From contig BFEA01000453.1 of assembly GCA_003427395.1 (NCBI GenBank), forward strand, positions 715,334 through 779,333: a stretch of DNA of 64,000 nucleotides, written 5' to 3'. This stretch comes from Chara braunii (lineage: Eukaryota > Streptophyta > Charophyceae > Charales > Characeae). Both the position numbers and the translations under genes were made by a program. Below the pieces are notes generated by a model, which was given only the letters and a program-made list of their open reading frames with translations, was not told the origin of the DNA and ran no database searches. How positions within the stretch are numbered: position 1 is the stretch's first letter; every line of letters begins with the position of its first letter. Shown here piece after piece: positions 46,761-55,861 of the stretch.

Positions 46761-47206
46761 GAATAACGCCATTCCACCAGCAGCTACCGCATCACCCTAC
46801 GTAGATCAAAGAAATCGATGTAACAGAGATTAATTCTGCAACAAAGGAAGCAAAGAAGAAGTTTCACTCTATCACACGTCAGCCTCACAGAAGCAGATAT
46901 ATATAACCTACTATAAGTGATCCCGTTATTAATTATTACAAGAGAGAGACCGAATGATGAGCAGCATGTCTGACCGCATCCTGATCAGCAAGTTTTCCAC
47001 ATGAATAACCTAATAGCATTTTCGACTTTAAGTTGGCAGTAAGAAAGGATTGGACTAAGACACAACTTGCCTAAACAGCAGCATCAATCACTTTTCTTAG
47101 CATACGTTAAATTTATTTCCGTCTCCTTAAAACAATGAGACGAGTACATGCAAGAATTAATACAGTTAATAGTAACCTAAAAAACATTTTTGGTTTCACT
47201 CCTTCG

Positions 47207-47303
47207 GGCATTAAACTTCGACGTTCCTGGTCGTAATTTCGGCGTTATGATTTCGGTTCCAAAAACGCCGACATAACCGCCAGGAAGGTCGGAATTAAAT
47301 GCC
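47207..47303. mobile_element. Foldback element, 97 bp
   Basis: GGCATTAAACTTCGACGTTC at the left is inverted by GGAAGGTCGGAATTAAATGCC at the right. The arms (about 40 bases) continue through CCTGGTCGTAATTTCGGCG / CGCCGACATAACCGCCAGG. A half copy lies at about 45529-45565. Confidence 0.7.
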
Positions 47304-47418
47304 AACAGGGGTCTGATATGTGAAACAAGAGGGGTCTGATATAGCAAAACACAAATAACGCCAACAGGGGTCTGATATGTGAAACAAGAGGGGTCTGATA
47401 CAGCAAAACACAAATAAC
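47301..47418. repeat. Tandem duplication, two 59-bp units
   Basis: GCCAACAGGGGTCTGATATG, TGAAACAAGAGGGGTCTGAT and AGCAAAACACAAATAAC are repeated with one difference. Confidence 0.9.
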
Positions 47419-47539
47419 AAAACGGTTTGCAGATCAGGTACATATTTATAATGCCGTATATACTATATAATGACGTCCACAAACTCCACACAGTTCCCTT
47501 GCACAACAACAAAACGGAAAAAATTAATCCATGTCAAAT

Positions 47540-48110
47540 TCAGACACCGGGCGGCACATGACTTAAGTACCAGAAAAGAAACAAGAACAAAGGGTAAGGC
47601 TGAAAGGAACAGATTTCAAAATTGCCAGAACAAAGGGTAAGGGTGAAAAGGTCGAACTTATTCCCTCGCACAGAATAATCTACCACTAAATAAACCGACG
47701 TTAAGGTAATCCACATCCGATTCAGGAATGCTCTATCGCGTCATAAGACTTCAGTAGCAGAAACGAAACAAGAAAAAATACATAACGGCGTAAGGAACAA
47801 AATTGCCAGAACAATTAACTTTTTTAAAAAAAGGGTCCCAAGTTATTCCCTCGCACAGAATAATATCCCAATAAACCAACCGAAAAGGTAATCCACATCA
47901 GCTTCAGGATACTCTATCTTCTTACCTATAGAACCTTCCATCTGTATAATAAGTCTCTGAAGAGCACTTCACAGAGTTCTGAGCTCGTCCCTTTCCACTC
48001 CAGGTAAGTAAGATAAATCCTGCACATTAAAAGACAAAAGCAATTGTAAGAACCGGGGTAAGATAAATCCTGCACATTAAAAGACAAAAAGCAATTGTAA
48101 GAACCGTGGG
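47540..48110. repeat. Degenerate tandem repeats
   Basis: TATTCCCTCGCACAGAATAA recurs at about 47658 and 47843, with neighbouring GGTAATCCACATC. AAGATAAATCCTGCACATTA with AAAGACAAAA and GCAATTGTAAGAACCG is a tandem pair at about 48008 and 48060. Confidence 0.75.
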
Positions 48111-48162
48111 GGACATGTAATTAATAATAAGAGAGAAAATTATACGTCGTCAAACAGAACTG

Positions 48163-48235
48163 CCCGATAAACCGTACTAAGGTAAATTGTCTGCCTTCCA
48201 AGCAGGGGATATGGGTTCGACTCCCGTTATCCGCA
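48163..48235 (+). pseudogene. Decayed tRNA-Gly(UCC)-like sequence
   Basis: The anticodon arm TCTGC-CTTCCAA-GCAGG (anticodon UCC) and T arm ATGGG-TTCGACT-CCCGT fold perfectly and are followed by TATCCGC and discriminator A. The 5' acceptor strand would have to be GCGGATA, but the sequence reads CCCGATA, and no good D stem is present. A degenerate tRNA, a possible organelle-derived copy, or the head of a SINE are all possible. GATTTGATGAAAAAAACTGA follows, similar to tails of other tRNA-like repeats here. Confidence 0.6.
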
Positions 48236-48457
48236 ATTGCGATTTGATGAAAAAAACTGAGATAAATAAAATGCGCGTATAAAAATTTAAAACTTGTCGA
48301 CAAAACTTGGAAAATGTTTGGCAAACAAAAAACTTACTTCGGAGTTTCACCGACTCGTCAATCAGTAGAGGGCTGAACCCTCAACAGTCTGCAGAATCCC
48401 CTAATAACTGATTACACTAAGTGATAATCCACCTTAACCCCAGCTGTGGTTAAGCAT

Positions 48458-48553
48458 CACCAACGACTGCCCAACAACTGATACCCCTCTGAGGAGGTGG
48501 GGACCACCAACCACTGCCCTCAAGGTACCTGTGACGAGAATCAAAGCAGACTA
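48458..48553. repeat. 96-bp direct repeat, left copy
   Basis: The block from CACCAACGACTGCCC through CTGAGGAGGTGGGGACCACC to TCAAAGCAGACTA recurs at 48955-49050 with about six differences. Confidence 0.9.
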
Positions 48554-48954
48554 ACCCCAGGGTAACCTTCACCACCCTGAAAGGTGCAGTGGGGATAATG
48601 TTTTTTCGTTTTTTTTTGGTTTTTTTTTTGCCCGGTTTTGTTTTTGGTCAAGGTCTGTATGTGAAAAGTGGGGGTACCTGTTAACCATTTGTGGTTTGTT
48701 GGGTTCCTGGAGATGTTTGTTTTGTGCAGTGGTGAAAATCGTGAAAATTGACAAATTAAAATGTTGGTGAAATTTCATGAAATTGCACTTTTGGCTTGCT
48801 GTTTTATATGTCTTTAATTTTTCTTTTTCGGTTCTTTTTTACAATAAGTTAGTAAGAAGTGCACTCCACAGATTGCTGTGAAGTATGGTTAAAATGACCC
48901 TTTGGTTTTCTTATAAATGGGGGTGAAAATTGGGAGGTCGGTTAACCTTCTGTC

Positions 48955-49050
48955 CACCAACGACTGCCCGACAACTGATACCCCTCCGAGGAGGTGGGGA
49001 CCACCAACCACTGCCCTCAAGGTACTCGTGACGATAATCAAAGCAGACTA
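48955..49050. repeat. 96-bp direct repeat, right copy
   Basis: This is the partner of 48458-48553. The 400 bases between contain T-rich runs and no ORF. Confidence 0.9.
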
Positions 49051-49280
49051 TCACTCGCCCACACCAGATGCAAATCTGCACAGCCTACCCGTTCACACCC
49101 CATCACAAGACAGCAATACACCCACGAAACAAAGCTCTGTCACATCCAAAAAATTCACTCTAGACACGGCCCTGGCACACTAGAGGCACAGCATGGCCGC
49201 GTGATGACGGCCCCAACCACTGCCGCTCGACCTGACCGGAGAAAACCGTAGCAGGGCACTAGCGAAGTCGTGGTATATCG

Positions 49281-49282
<2 letters not shown>

Positions 49283-49311
<29 letters not shown>
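49283..49311. repeat. (TA)n microsatellite
   Basis: About 14 TA units. TATATCGTCACA follows at 49307 and recurs at 49345. Confidence 0.9.
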
Positions 49312-49313
<2 letters not shown>

Positions 49314-49529
49314 TCACAAAGAAATTCTGACATATACGCATATATATCGTCACATGAATATCAGAGCGCAAAAGCGAAAAAAAACAAAGGAAACAAAAAA
49401 GATATCAATTCATTTTTTATCTTCTTTCTTACAAGACTCCCCCTGTTCAGAACCTCGTGTACAAGGCCATACATATGTTTATATGTTTACATTGACATGT
49501 TTATACGTGTACACGTCAAACAAACTGCC

Positions 49530-49640
49530 CTACCTTCTTCCCCCGAATACAACGTACGGTCATTATAGCTGAATTTGGTGTATCTTTCAGTCCAAATTCA
49601 GCTATAATGACCGTACGTTGTATTCGGGGGAAGAAGGTAG
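49530..49640. mobile_element. P1-family hairpin element, perfect copy
   Basis: The left arm (49530-49578) and right arm (49592-49640) are perfect inverse complements over 49 bases, from CTACCTTCTTCCCCCGAATA inward to GCTGAATTTGG. They are separated by a 13-base loop TGTATCTTTCAGT. Absence of any mismatch implies very recent origin, gene conversion or selection. Confidence 0.93.
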
Positions 49641-49644
49641 GCAG

Positions 49645-50135
49645 AGAGGGAGAATAGGACAACAATCCAGGGGCTTTCAAAAACTTTCATGGAAGTTTCA
49701 CCGACTCATCAGGAGACGTTTCTACCTATACATATCATCAAACAGTGCGTATATGTATACAAATGACAAACACCATTCCCTGAACATAAAGCTGCAATGA
49801 GCATAACCATATTTCTGTGAGAAGACAACAGTTATTTCTTCTTCCTCCTAGGCATTTCGTCTTTCGCCCGACTTACACTTTTCAATCACACCCCCCCCCC
49901 TTTTTCAATAGTGATTTGTTCTTCCTGCCGGTCTTTCTCTCTGCTGTCCTCATATCTCCTCCCCCCCCCCCTTTTTAATTCCGTCCCCCTTCTACCTCAC
50001 CGGTCAGATCCCTTCCCTTTCACCCTTTCGCCGATCTTGGCCCACTTCCCCCTCATCATTTCTGCAGCCTCATTGTCATTTTTGGACCAGCCACGTACTG
50101 GGAGGAAAAAGGACGGAATAGAATTCCTCCTGATT
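49645..50135. other. Unrecognised stretch
   Basis: Short C-runs lie at 49892 and 49963. No gene recognised. Confidence 0.5.
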
Positions 50136-50136
50136 T

Positions 50137-50510
50137 ACGAATGACTCTCTGCACACGCTTTCGGTGGTTTCCTCCTTCGGAAAATAACAGAGAAGATTTT
50201 GCACATTTGGTGAGAAAATTCATTTTTTTTCCACCAGCCACATGGTGTGAGGAGAAAGGACGGAAGACTCTCTGCACACGCTTTCGGTGGTTTCCTCTTT
50301 AGGAACGGAAAGGACGGAAGATTCTCTGCACACGCTTTCAGTGGTTTCCTCTTCAGGAACAAAGCAGAGAAGATTTTGCACATTTGGTGAGAAAAATCGT
50401 TTTCCCACCAGCCACGTGGCGAGAGGAGAAAGGACGGAAGACTCTGCACATGCTTTCGGTAGTTTCCTGATTGGCGAAAAGCAGAGGAGATTTGCACATT
50501 CGGTGAGTTG
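50137..50510. repeat. Degenerate tandem repeats (CTCTGCACACGCTTTCGGTG)
   Basis: CTCTGCACACGCTTTCGGTG with GTTTCCTC occurs at about 50147, 50271, 50322 and (diverged) 50440. AGAGAAGATTTTGCACATTT with GGTGAGAAAA occurs at about 50192 and 50366, with a variant at 50487. Confidence 0.85.
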
Positions 50511-50624
50511 GGGGGAGCGAGACCACGTCATTTCTTCCGTCACGTCCCACGTGCTCTCCTCCTACCCGGTCATTTCTGACCCCCCCCTCGCTCCATTACT
50601 CGCCAAAAAATATGCAAACTACGA

Positions 50625-51296
50625 ATGAATCTTCCGCTACAAGGGAAGAAGATGCACTGCCCTACTTCGAAAAAGAAACAACAAGGATTTTTTGTAAAAT
50701 ACAAAACACATTTTGAATGCATCTCGGCAAGTTTCGAGGCCAGATACATACAGGAATGCAGAACGCAGATTGGTGAAGCTTTGCGGGTTATGCGCAGGAG
50801 CGCGGGAAGAATGACGTGGTCCGTCCAGGATGAGAAAACAAAAGGCGCGTGCGGCCTGAGAAGAAAAAGGAGGACGCGTGCGAGTGCTGCTGCGCTGGCC
50901 ATCCGCCAGCATTTTGAATGCATCTCCGCAAGTTTCGAGGCCAGATACATACAGGAATGCAGAACGCAGATTGGCGAAGCTTTGCGGGTTATGCGCAGGA
51001 GAGCGGGAAGAATGACTTGGTCCGAGCAGGCTGAGAAGACAAAAGGCGCGTGCGGCCTGAGAAGAAAAAGGAGGCGTCGTGCGAGTGCTACTGCGCTGGC
51101 CATCCGCCAACATTTTGAATGCATCTCGGCGAGTTTTGAGCCCAGATGCATACACGAATGCAGAACGCAGTTTGCTGAAGATTTGCGCGTTATGCGCAGG
51201 ACAGCGGGAAGAAAGACTTGGTGCGTGCAGCCTAAGAAGACAAAAAGCGCGTGCGGCCTTAAAAGAAAGAGGAGCCTGCGAGTGCTGCTGCGCTGA
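50625..51296 (+). CDS. Hypothetical ORF made of three 69-residue repeats
   Basis: The frame encodes 223 residues. After about 28 residues, three tandem units follow, each beginning HFECISASFE and holding CRTQ, LRVMRR, TW and KRKR-like basic clusters; the unit is 207 bases, exactly 69 codons. Because the period is a multiple of three, the opposite strand is also open over the whole array, so openness alone is no evidence of coding. Between units 1 and 2 the plus-strand frame has at least four synonymous and several non-synonymous changes, giving no strong sign of selection. I recognise no family. It may be a satellite or a decayed gene. Confidence 0.3.
   Translation: MNLPLQGKKMHCPTSKKKQQGFFVKYKTHFECISASFEARYIQECRTQIGEALRVMRRSAGRMTWSVQDEKTKGACGLRRKRRTRASAAALAIRQHFECISASFEARYIQECRTQIGEALRVMRRRAGRMTWSEQAEKTKGACGLRRKRRRRASATALAIRQHFECISASFEPRCIHECRTQFAEDLRVMRRTAGRKTWCVQPKKTKSACGLKRKRSLRVLLR
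50706..51296. repeat. Tandem array, three 207-bp units
   Basis: CATTTTGAATGCATCTC starts each unit (about 50709, 50910 and 51111). Units 1 and 2 are about 95 percent identical and unit 3 is more diverged. Confidence 0.9.
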
Positions 51297-51507
51297 GAAG
51301 CTGCTTCGTTCGTGGTTCGTTATGCCCGTTCTCATTCGAACGCGCAGCCTCTCCGACTCCCATTACTCATTTTTTATTACTAAAAATATATATAAAAAAT
51401 AAAATACTAATATTCTATTCTTTTTTTGTAATGATAATTAAATCTACACTGAGCCTCACTACTTAACAAATACGGAAACTGACAAATGCAACACTACATA
51501 CAAGCTG

Positions 51508-51619
51508 ACTACCGTCTTCCCCCGAACATAACGCACCCTAAAAATAAATGTATACAAGCTATATTTCCGACCAGATGCAGCCAAAATGAGCGTGCATTGT
51601 GTTCGAGGGAAGACGGTAG
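51508..51619. mobile_element. P1-family hairpin element
   Basis: ACTACCGTCTTCCCCCGAAC at the left is inverted by TTCGAGGGAAGACGGTAG at the right. The interior arms are diverged. Confidence 0.75.
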
Positions 51620-51687
51620 GTACACGTTATATGCGCCATTTTTCAGTCCTCGTCATGTCTGAAAAGTGGTGAAGCGCGAGGTCTGTA

Positions 51688-51915
51688 TTCCCTTAGAGAG
51701 ACGCTACCGCCTTCGCCCGAATAAAACGCCCGGTCATTAAAGCTGTATTTGGTACACCTAACAGTCCAGATACAGCTATAATGACCGGTTCCCTTAGAGA
51801 GACGCTACCGCCTTCACCCGAATAAAACGCCCGGTCATTAAAGCTGTATTTGGTACACCTAACAGTCCAGATACAGCTATAATGACCGGGTGTTGTATGC
51901 GGGTGAAGACGGTAG
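51688..51915. mobile_element. P1-family elements, tandem: one truncated and one complete
   Basis: A 101-bp unit starting TTCCCTTAGAGAGACGCTAC is repeated at 51688 and 51789. The first copy stops inside the right arm (ATGACCGG). The second (51805-51915) is complete, from CTACCGCCTTCACCCGAATA to GGGTGAAGACGGTAG, with AGCTGTATTTGG / ATACAGCTATAATGACCGG arms. Confidence 0.85.
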
Positions 51916-51971
51916 TGGGTTAACGTTAGCAAAATTCAGAACCACCTTGGTTCGACGAACCCAACTCCAGA

Positions 51972-52079
51972 CCCATTTCACCCGAATAGAACGCAAGGTC
52001 ATTGCAGCCGTATTCGGTCCAACTTTCAGTCTAGGTGCACCGTTAGTGACTGCGCGTTCTATTCGGAGGAAGACGGTAG
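51972..52079. mobile_element. P1-family hairpin element, diverged, with duplicated 3' end
   Basis: TTCACCCGAATAGAACGCAA at the left is inverted by TGCGCGTTCTATTCGGAGGA at the right. The end GGAGGAAGACGGTAG with AAGACCT is repeated at about 52129-52150. Confidence 0.7.
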
Positions 52080-52154
52080 CAAGACCTGTCTGTATGATCA
52101 AAAGATCGAATCCCCATGACTTTACCCGGAGGAAGACGGTAGTAAGACCTAATC

Positions 52155-52545
52155 AAAGAGCAAGAGAGAGAGAGAGAGGGGAGACAGAGAGAGAGGAGAG
52201 CGAGAGAGAGGAGAGAGAGAGAAAGAGATGAAAAGCAAGTGCCGCTCATGGCACCACACAAATGAACCTCATGACCTACGTTTAACTAGAGGGTTCTCCA
52301 TCGAAGTTACCGTGGTGTCTCCTACCTACCGGTCGTTGCGTTGATCAACTACCGATAGCTGGGTTGACCCAAATGGGAGGAGAGATACCAAAATGGAAGG
52401 CAACAAAAGATTGCCTCTACCATCTTCACCCCCGACTAGATACAGACTCTATTTCGAATCCATTCAGTGCAAAATTACGACAGACTTGAAAGACGACCAC
52501 GTTGGTCGCTGACCCTTCGGCCCTCTTCTATCCAATGTATAGTAC
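52155..52545. other. GA-rich tract and unrecognised stretch
   Basis: 52164-52230 is (GA)n-like. At 52448 TACAGACTCTATTTCGAATC resembles the B-box part of the 52917 tRNA-like repeat. Confidence 0.5.
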
Positions 52546-52547
52546 TT

Positions 52548-52700
52548 TGGGCCTCCTCGCTCCACTTCTCTAGACATGTGAAAACTCTACTAGACATGTG
52601 AAAAACAAGAGTGAATCTTCTCGAAGAACCTGGAAAGATACGCGGCTATTATGATTTATGTCCTTTTTGTGCATGTCGAGAATGGTGGAGGAAGGCCCTT
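52548..52700. mobile_element. P4-family inverted-repeat element, copy 2
   Basis: The left GGGCCTCCTCGCTCCACTTC and right TGTGCATGTCGAGAATGGTG with GAGGAAGGCCCTT are inverse. The interior GAGTGAATCTTCT and GGAAAGATAC match copy 1 (3527-3652). A further right end, GTGTCGAGAGTAAGTGGAGC with GAGGCCCTT, lies at 52798-52830, next to duplicated GAACGAGAAACA(C/G)GAGCAAG. Confidence 0.65.
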
Positions 52701-52916
52701 CATTTATCTCATTCATTCAGTGCAATGAACGAAGCAGAACGAGAAACACGAGCAAGAAGGGACAGAGAAGGAAAAACTGACGAATAGTCTTTTGTGAGTG
52801 TCGAGAGTAAGTGGAGCGAGGCCCTTCATGTATATCTCATTCAGTGCAATAAACGAAGGAGAACGAGAAACAGGAGCAAGAAGGGACAGAAAAGGAAAAA
52901 CTGAGGAATACCAACG

Positions 52917-52985
52917 GGCCTAGCTCAGTTGATAGACCCACTGACTGTTGAGATATAGACCCGATTTCGAATCCATACAATCAGA
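52917..52985 (+). repeat. tRNA-derived SINE-like head
   Basis: GGGCCTAGCTCAGTTGATAG is a textbook tRNA 5' end with A box, and CCGATTTCGAATCC is a B box about 35 bases on. The anticodon stem does not pair well and the acceptor does not close, so it is not a functional tRNA by eye. Confidence 0.6.
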
Positions 52986-53279
52986 TGTGAACATTATAAA
53001 AAAAATCGTAACGAGTTACCTCGGGCCGCTCTGTTCGATGACGATAGCTCAAGGCCATTGCCCTTCAACAAAAAAAGAAAAAGCTGAGTAATAGACAGTA
53101 GACCGAAAAGGAAAAAATGCGCAATAGACAGTAGACCGAAAAGGAAAAAATGCTTAATCGCTACTCGCGAAAACGACCGTTATCGAGGGAAATCACGTCG
53201 AGTCAATCACATGCACCATCTTGTCGACTTATAGGAAACGACTGCAGCGAGGAGAACCAAAAATGACACCAAAAAAAAG

Positions 53280-53960
53280 TCACACACACACACACACACA
53301 AACACACAAAAAAGAGAAAAGACGAAGAAGAGGAAAGAGAGAGAGAGAGGAGGAACAGCATGAAGAGGAAGAAAAGGAGAAAAGAAAAAGAACGGGAGAA
53401 GGAAAAGTGGACAACCAAAACGAGGAGGCAAAGGAAGACGGGACACAAACTAGAGAGCTGAAGAAGCAGAGAAACAGGAAACAGTCGACTAGAGGATGGA
53501 GATGCGGAAAGGGAAAGGGGGGGGGAGGACCCGAAGGGAAAGACGTCAAGGGAAGACAGGATACAGAGTAGAGAGCTAAAATAGCAGAGAAGGATGAAGA
53601 GGGAGACGGAGAGGAGGAAGAGCAGGATTGGGGAGAAGAGCAAGAAGAGGGAGAAGAGGGAGGAGAGGGAGGAGAGGGAGAAGTAAGACGACGAAAGACG
53701 AAGAAGAGGGTGGAATAAGACGAGGAGGAGAAGAGGGCGCTGAGGAAAAGGGAGGAAAAGGCAGCACAGGAAGACGTGAACCATAGCCTAGAGAGCGGAG
53801 GAACAGGAGAAGAGACAAGAAAAGGAAAGGACAAGGAAGAAGAAGAGCAAGCGGACGAGGCGGCCATGGAAGAACGGCAGCAAAGAGAGAAGGCGGCGTA
53901 ATCAGTCAACGAAAGAAGAGAGCAAGCGGAAGACGCCGCCAACGCAACAGAGAGAAAAGT
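53280..53960. repeat. Long purine-rich tract
   Basis: The plus strand is mostly A and G (GAGGAAGAG, GGAGAGGGA iterations) with a G-run at 53516-53526. Ser/Pro/Leu-rich minus frames and Glu/Lys/Arg plus frames follow from the composition. Confidence 0.85.
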
Positions 53961-54159
53961 CGGCCAAAGAAGTCAAACAGAGACGAGAGCTCACCGGAGA
54001 CGTCGGAGAGGTGATAACGACCGCTGTCTATCCCACCCGCGAGACAATGGGTACCCACCCGCGCCGCCTACTCTTTGCTGTCCTGCACACGTCCGTCTCT
54101 AATCGCAATTGAAACCACAGTTCAAACACGAAAGGGCGGCGACGCTTCGGCGTCCTTAT

Positions 54160-54162
<3 letters not shown>

Positions 54163-54226
<64 letters not shown>
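54163..54226. repeat. (CT)n microsatellite
   Basis: About 32 CT units. Confidence 0.95.
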
Positions 54227-54231
<5 letters not shown>

Positions 54232-54820
54232 AGCCCACTTCGCCGCCGCATTCGCAATACTCAGCAAACGATTTCCACTATTCCTCCCCCGCCGCTCAAC
54301 TGCAATAGCCGCTCCTTCCTTCCTCTCTTAGCACCCTGCGACCTTCTAGGCTATGGCTTCCCACCCTGCCCACCTACCGACCCGACTCAGCGATAGCTAC
54401 CACCACCAGACTGCCGCAATCTCGCCGGCCTGCTGGTGGCCAGACAAACGAGGGCGAAGTTCCTGCCGTACTCGTCGCACAACACACAACTAGTGATGAC
54501 TTTTGCAATTGGGGCAAGATCGTGATCCTCGCCGTCCGTTAGCGCTCCCACGACTCAGGATGCTGCGCGATCGACGGCCAACCGACGGCCAGACCAACCC
54601 GCCAGCTTTTGCAGCTTCGAATGTGATGTGATGTGAATCAACCGACCTCCACTCCTTCCCTACAACGGCGGCGGCGACAATCAATACCCTAAACAGCCAA
54701 CAAGACGGGCGGGGGAGGGTAGGGACAGGAAAAAAGAAAAACCCAGTTCTTTTTGCTTTATTTAATTCAGGACATCGGGCCTCGGAGGACCATTGGCCAA
54801 ATGTGAAAAGGACAAAAACG

Positions 54821-54938
54821 ATGGCGGCGCACCTTCCCACATTCTTAGGGAACATTCTCAATTTTGAAGATTCGGCGAGTTCGGTGAATGGTGAAGAGGC
54901 GGGGCTGCGCAGCCTGGAGGAAGAAGTTGTATATGGAA

Positions 54939-54970
<32 letters not shown>

Positions 54971-55084
54971 AAAGTGGCCAAAAGCGCAGGCGTGGAGGGG
55001 AGCATAAGGGGCACGCTTGAGGGGCAAGCCTGGGGGGGGTCAGGTAGTGGCCATGGCTGGTTCAGGGGGGGGTACATCTTGTGA
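54821..55084 (+). CDS. Possible first exon or short ORF, interrupted by a G30 run
   Basis: AAACGATGGCGG is a good plant-type start context. The frame reads MAAHLPTFLGNILNFEDSAS and then an acidic stretch (NGEEAGLRSLEEEVVYG), followed by about ten glycines from a G30 homopolymer at 54940-54969. It closes at TGA 55082-55084. I recognise no family. A donor-like CAGGTAGTG lies at 55040. The part before the G-run looks protein-like, but the run's length, and so the frame after it, is unreliable. Confidence 0.25.
54940..54969. repeat. Poly-G run, 30 bases
   Basis: An uninterrupted G run. The minus-strand polyproline frame is its shadow. Confidence 0.95.
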
Positions 55085-55790
55085 ACCCTCGTGATCATTG
55101 ATAGTCGTTTTTGTCCATGTTTTTTCGTTGGGACATTTGTTTTGTGATATAGGGCCTCCTTCCACCACTCTCTATTCCAGGAATTTCATGACTACTGTAG
55201 GGTCTGATCGGGAAGATGCGGAAGATGCACGTCAAGTGCTTTCAGAAGTTTTGGGGGGAACCCATGACTTTCCGCTTGAGCAGGGCGCGGTGCTGGAATG
55301 AAGTGGAAACATTTTTCTTTTTACTTTTTTTTGAGAAATTTGTTGAAATTTGAATGAAATGCCCCTGAAAGTTCATTCGATACCCCTAAAAAGCATGGGT
55401 ATGGTGAAATGGTTGCATTTTATGCCCTTGAAACCTTCAACATCAATTCAACTTTCAACATTGGTGGTCGTTCGGGAGGGTGGGCAATCTTGAGGTGAGG
55501 GCTTAGCAAGGGGCAGGGCATGTGAAGGACCAGTAGCTGCCCATAGGAGGCCGAGGAGGCCGCAGTCCTTCAGTTGGACATTTCAAAATCAAAACGGTGT
55601 CGAGCGCATCGGTCCCACGCAGTGTGGGACCCTCCCGGCTGCGTCACGCAGGAGTTGGACTACTCGCGATACACAAGGAGTTTCCACAAGCTGCTTCAGC
55701 CGAGTGCGCCAGACGTACCTCCTTTCTCGTTTGTTGCCATCTCCGACCACCCCGTGCATGGCCTTCTCTTACTAACTTCTTCTATACTAA

Positions 55791-55854
55791 TTGTCTACCG
55801 CGTGGGCGCGGAGAACGCAGCCCTAAGGTAGCCAAATCAATGAGACTAAGAGCT
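55791..55854. repeat. 64-bp direct repeat left of the gap
   Basis: TTGTCTACCGCGTGGGCGCG through AGCCCTAAGGTAGCCAAATC to AAGAGCT recurs at 56702-56765 with two differences. Both copies are followed by GA-rich repeats. Confidence 0.95.
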
Positions 55855-55859
55855 CGCAC

Positions 55860-55861
<2 letters not shown>

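Noticed and set aside
46277-46777. Cys/Val-rich and His/Thr-rich frames up to 166 codons
   Set aside because: Translations of a CA-rich minisatellite.
52917-52985. Functional tRNA gene
   Set aside because: A and B boxes are good but the anticodon and acceptor stems do not pair, so it is listed as SINE-like.
53203-53942. 193- and 220-codon minus-strand Ser/Pro/Leu frames
   Set aside because: Translations of a purine-rich tract; no complexity or motif.
55822-55837. LSU rRNA (I-CeuI/R2 target) similarity CCTAAGGTAGCCAAAT
   Set aside because: Only about 16 bases match and the flanks are not rRNA-like, so it is not annotated as rRNA; mentioned only as a remark within the repeat finding.
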